64,000 nucleotides of DNA from Thalassotalea piscium (GTDB taxonomy: Bacteria > Pseudomonadota > Gammaproteobacteria > Enterobacterales > Alteromonadaceae). The position numbers and the translations under genes were made by a program. How positions within the stretch are numbered: position 1 is the stretch's first letter; each line of letters starts with the position of its first letter. The notes under the pieces were generated by a model. It saw nothing but the letters and a program-made list of their open reading frames with translations. It was not told where the DNA came from and did not search any database. Shown one piece after another: positions 62,583 through 64,000 of this stretch. Location: the NCBI RefSeq assembly GCF_030295935.1, contig NZ_AP027362.1:806001-870000 (forward strand), read 5' to 3'.

Positions 62583-63353
62583 ATGTTAGTTTCTATCATT
62601 ACACCGTCGTATAACTCGTCTTCGCATATTCGAGCTACTTACGAGAGTATCATCGCCCAAACATATTTAAACTGGGAATGGTTAATCACAGACGACTGCT
62701 CAACAGATGAGTCTTGGCAATTAATACAAGAATTTGCACAACAAGATAATCGCATTAAACCTCTACAAAACGCGGTTAATAGCGGTGCTGCTGTATCGCG
62801 TAATAACTCAATAATAAGGTCTGAAGGCGAGTTTATAGCGTTTCTTGACAGCGATGATATTTGGCTCCCCCAAAAACTTGAATTACATATAGCTTTTATG
62901 CAAAAAAATTATGCTGATCTGTCTTTTACTTCATACTACTTAATAGATGAGCTAGGTAATACTTTAAATACGGTTGTTGATTCAAAACTTAAAGGTGCGT
63001 TTTCCTATAACGACATGCTCTTAAAGAAAGCTACAATGGGGTGTTGCACTGTCATTGTTAGAAAGAATGCCTTTACTGATATTACAATGCCTTTAATTCG
63101 TGCAGGTCAAGACTATGCATTATGGTTAAAACTATTAAAAACAGGAAAAAATGCCGTTATATATAATAAGCCGTTAAGTCAGTATCGTATTGTTTCTAAT
63201 TCACTTTCTAGAAATAAATATAAAAAAGCGTTAAAAATATGGCAGGTGTATCGAGAAATTGAGCAACTTAACTTGCTTAAGGCAAGTTATGTTTTTTGTC
63301 ACTATGCGCTAAGGGCGCTATTAAAAATAAATGAATGTGATACTAAAAGTTAA
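62583..63353 (+). CDS. GT2 glycosyltransferase (WcaA/WfgS-like)
   Basis: 256 residues. MLVSIITPSYNSSSHIRATYES, TDDCSTDESWQL, the metal site AFLDSDDIWLPQKL, and GQDYALWLKLLKTGK with QYRIVSNSLSRNK are typical of short GT2 enzymes of colanic-acid-like clusters. It starts 20 bases after the previous GT2 gene. Last complete gene before the MITE remnant and wzz. Confidence 0.87.
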   Translation: MLVSIITPSYNSSSHIRATYESIIAQTYLNWEWLITDDCSTDESWQLIQEFAQQDNRIKPLQNAVNSGAAVSRNNSIIRSEGEFIAFLDSDDIWLPQKLELHIAFMQKNYADLSFTSYYLIDELGNTLNTVVDSKLKGAFSYNDMLLKKATMGCCTVIVRKNAFTDITMPLIRAGQDYALWLKLLKTGKNAVIYNKPLSQYRIVSNSLSRNKYKKALKIWQVYREIEQLNLLKASYVFCHYALRALLKINECDTKS

Positions 63354-63422
63354 TATTAACTTACTCATCATGTTCTTGATAAAAATACGTATTTTCACTA
63401 TGAAATTGTATAATGATTTCAG

Positions 63423-63492
63423 TAATACCTATTTCATTAATTAAGTGTTTTCGCTAGTAGAAATTATCACATAGTTAGTGAGGTTGGTATAA
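63423..63492. mobile_element. Short MITE remnant upstream of wzz-like gene
   Basis: Starts TAATACCTATTTCATTAATT and ends TTAGTGAGGTTGGTATA, the same ends as the element at 52832-53187, but most of the body is missing, leaving about 70 bases. Its right end contains TATAAT (63488-63493), 28 bases before the next start codon, so the element may supply the -10 box of the wzz promoter. No good -35 is seen. Confidence 0.65.
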
Positions 63493-63521
63493 TATTTAAA
63501 ACTACAAATTAGGTAAGCTAA

Positions 63522-64000
63522 ATGTTAACCACAACTTCTGATGAAATTTCTTTAGCTCAAGTTTGGGCTGAATTGTTCCGCCGTAAGATATTAATAATTG
63601 TATCAGGCTTTGTTTGTGCTGCTGTGGCGGTCGCTATTGCGTTAAGTTTACCTAATATGTACACCGCAAAGGTGTTAACTGTGCCTAAAACTGATGATCA
63701 AGGGGCGTTAGGTGGGCTTGCAAGTAGTTTAGGTGGCATTGCCGGCATGGCCGGTATAAAACTAGGTAAGTCTAGAGGGCCAGATAAAACGCTAATTGCT
63801 ATAGAGATATTAAAATCTCAACGCTTTATAAATCAATTTGTTGAAAAACATAATTTAGTGGTTCCATTAATGGCTGCCAAGGCTAGTACACCTAATACTT
63901 TTGAATTAATTTACGACGAAGACATTTATAATACGGTAACTAAAAAGTGGGTGCGAGAAGTTAAACCACCGAAAACAGTAGAGCCAACACCACGAGAAAT
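63522..64000 (+). CDS. Wzz-type chain-length determinant, 3' end outside window
   Basis: The first 159 codons of an open frame that runs off the right edge. The start ATG 63522 has AGGTAAG upstream. N-terminal EISLAQVWAELFRRKILIIV leads into the first membrane helix (~23-45), then a periplasmic part with LPNMYTAKVLTVPK, LGGLASSLGGIAGMAGI and ALIAIEILKSQRF-like sequence, the Wzz/PCP pattern. These co-polymerases set polymer length and work with OPX proteins such as the one at 36204. Whether it is PCP-1 (Wzz) or carries a kinase (Wzc) cannot be seen. Confidence 0.85.
   Translation, partial: MLTTTSDEISLAQVWAELFRRKILIIVSGFVCAAVAVAIALSLPNMYTAKVLTVPKTDDQGALGGLASSLGGIAGMAGIKLGKSRGPDKTLIAIEILKSQRFINQFVEKHNLVVPLMAAKASTPNTFELIYDEDIYNTVTKKWVREVKPPKTVEPTPRE

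Overview
The window reads as chromosomal DNA of an AT-rich marine gammaproteobacterium, most likely Alteromonadales (Colwelliaceae or Pseudoalteromonas-like). The reasons are the low G+C, the MlaA, Wzz and type II secretion (T2SS) families present, several sulfotransferase-like genes, and many short palindromic repeats of the REP/BIME kind. Genus is an inference. All supported genes lie on the + strand. I see no rRNA, tRNA, CRISPR array or intact transposase.

Region 1 (1-19.1 kb) encodes large surface proteins: the 3' part of an RHS/YD-repeat gene, three paralogous secreted proteins with thrombospondin-type-3 and FG-GAP/VCBS-like repeats, a probable beta-helix protein, a small acidic membrane protein and an FkbM-type methyltransferase broken by one in-frame stop. 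Two of the FG-GAP paralogues share a 1.86 kb 3' block that is almost identical, terminator included, while their N-terminal halves are unrelated.

Region 2 (19.3-34.8 kb) is a polysaccharide locus: an MBOAT O-acyltransferase with a probable periplasmic partner, a Wzm/Wzt-type ABC exporter, a sulfotransferase-like protein, a methyltransferase with a tandem-repeat coiled coil (resembling WbdD-type chain terminators), four glycosyltransferases of GT4 type, Gmd and Rmd for GDP-D-rhamnose, a beta-propeller protein, and a GT2/DUF2304 pair. The set resembles the ABC-exported D-rhamnan (common antigen) pathway.

Region 3 (35.2-40.2 kb) holds MlaA, a very large SLBB polysaccharide-export protein and a WecA-type initiating phosphosugar transferase. 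Region 4 (40.3-52.8 kb) is a complete-looking T2SS in the order G-E-F-H-I-J-K-L-M-C-D. It is followed by a long leader, a strongly signalled gene for a secreted 573-residue protein that resembles S-layer proteins of marine gammaproteobacteria (Slr4-like), and a strong terminator.

Region 5 (53.3-64 kb) is a second polysaccharide cluster: glycosyltransferases, two more sulfotransferase-like proteins, a Wzx-like flippase, a possible polysaccharide lyase, and the start of a Wzz-type chain-length gene that runs off the end. A beta-CASP metallo-beta-lactamase gene sits inside it, flanked by REP elements. MITE-like repeats lie after the S-layer-like gene and before wzz.

The most interesting reading is that regions 2-4 form one cell-surface assembly locus: an O-polysaccharide made and exported by the ABC route, and a secreted lattice-forming protein with its own T2SS. 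This resembles the Aeromonas A-layer arrangement but with a different protein. It is an inference from gene order and has not been shown.
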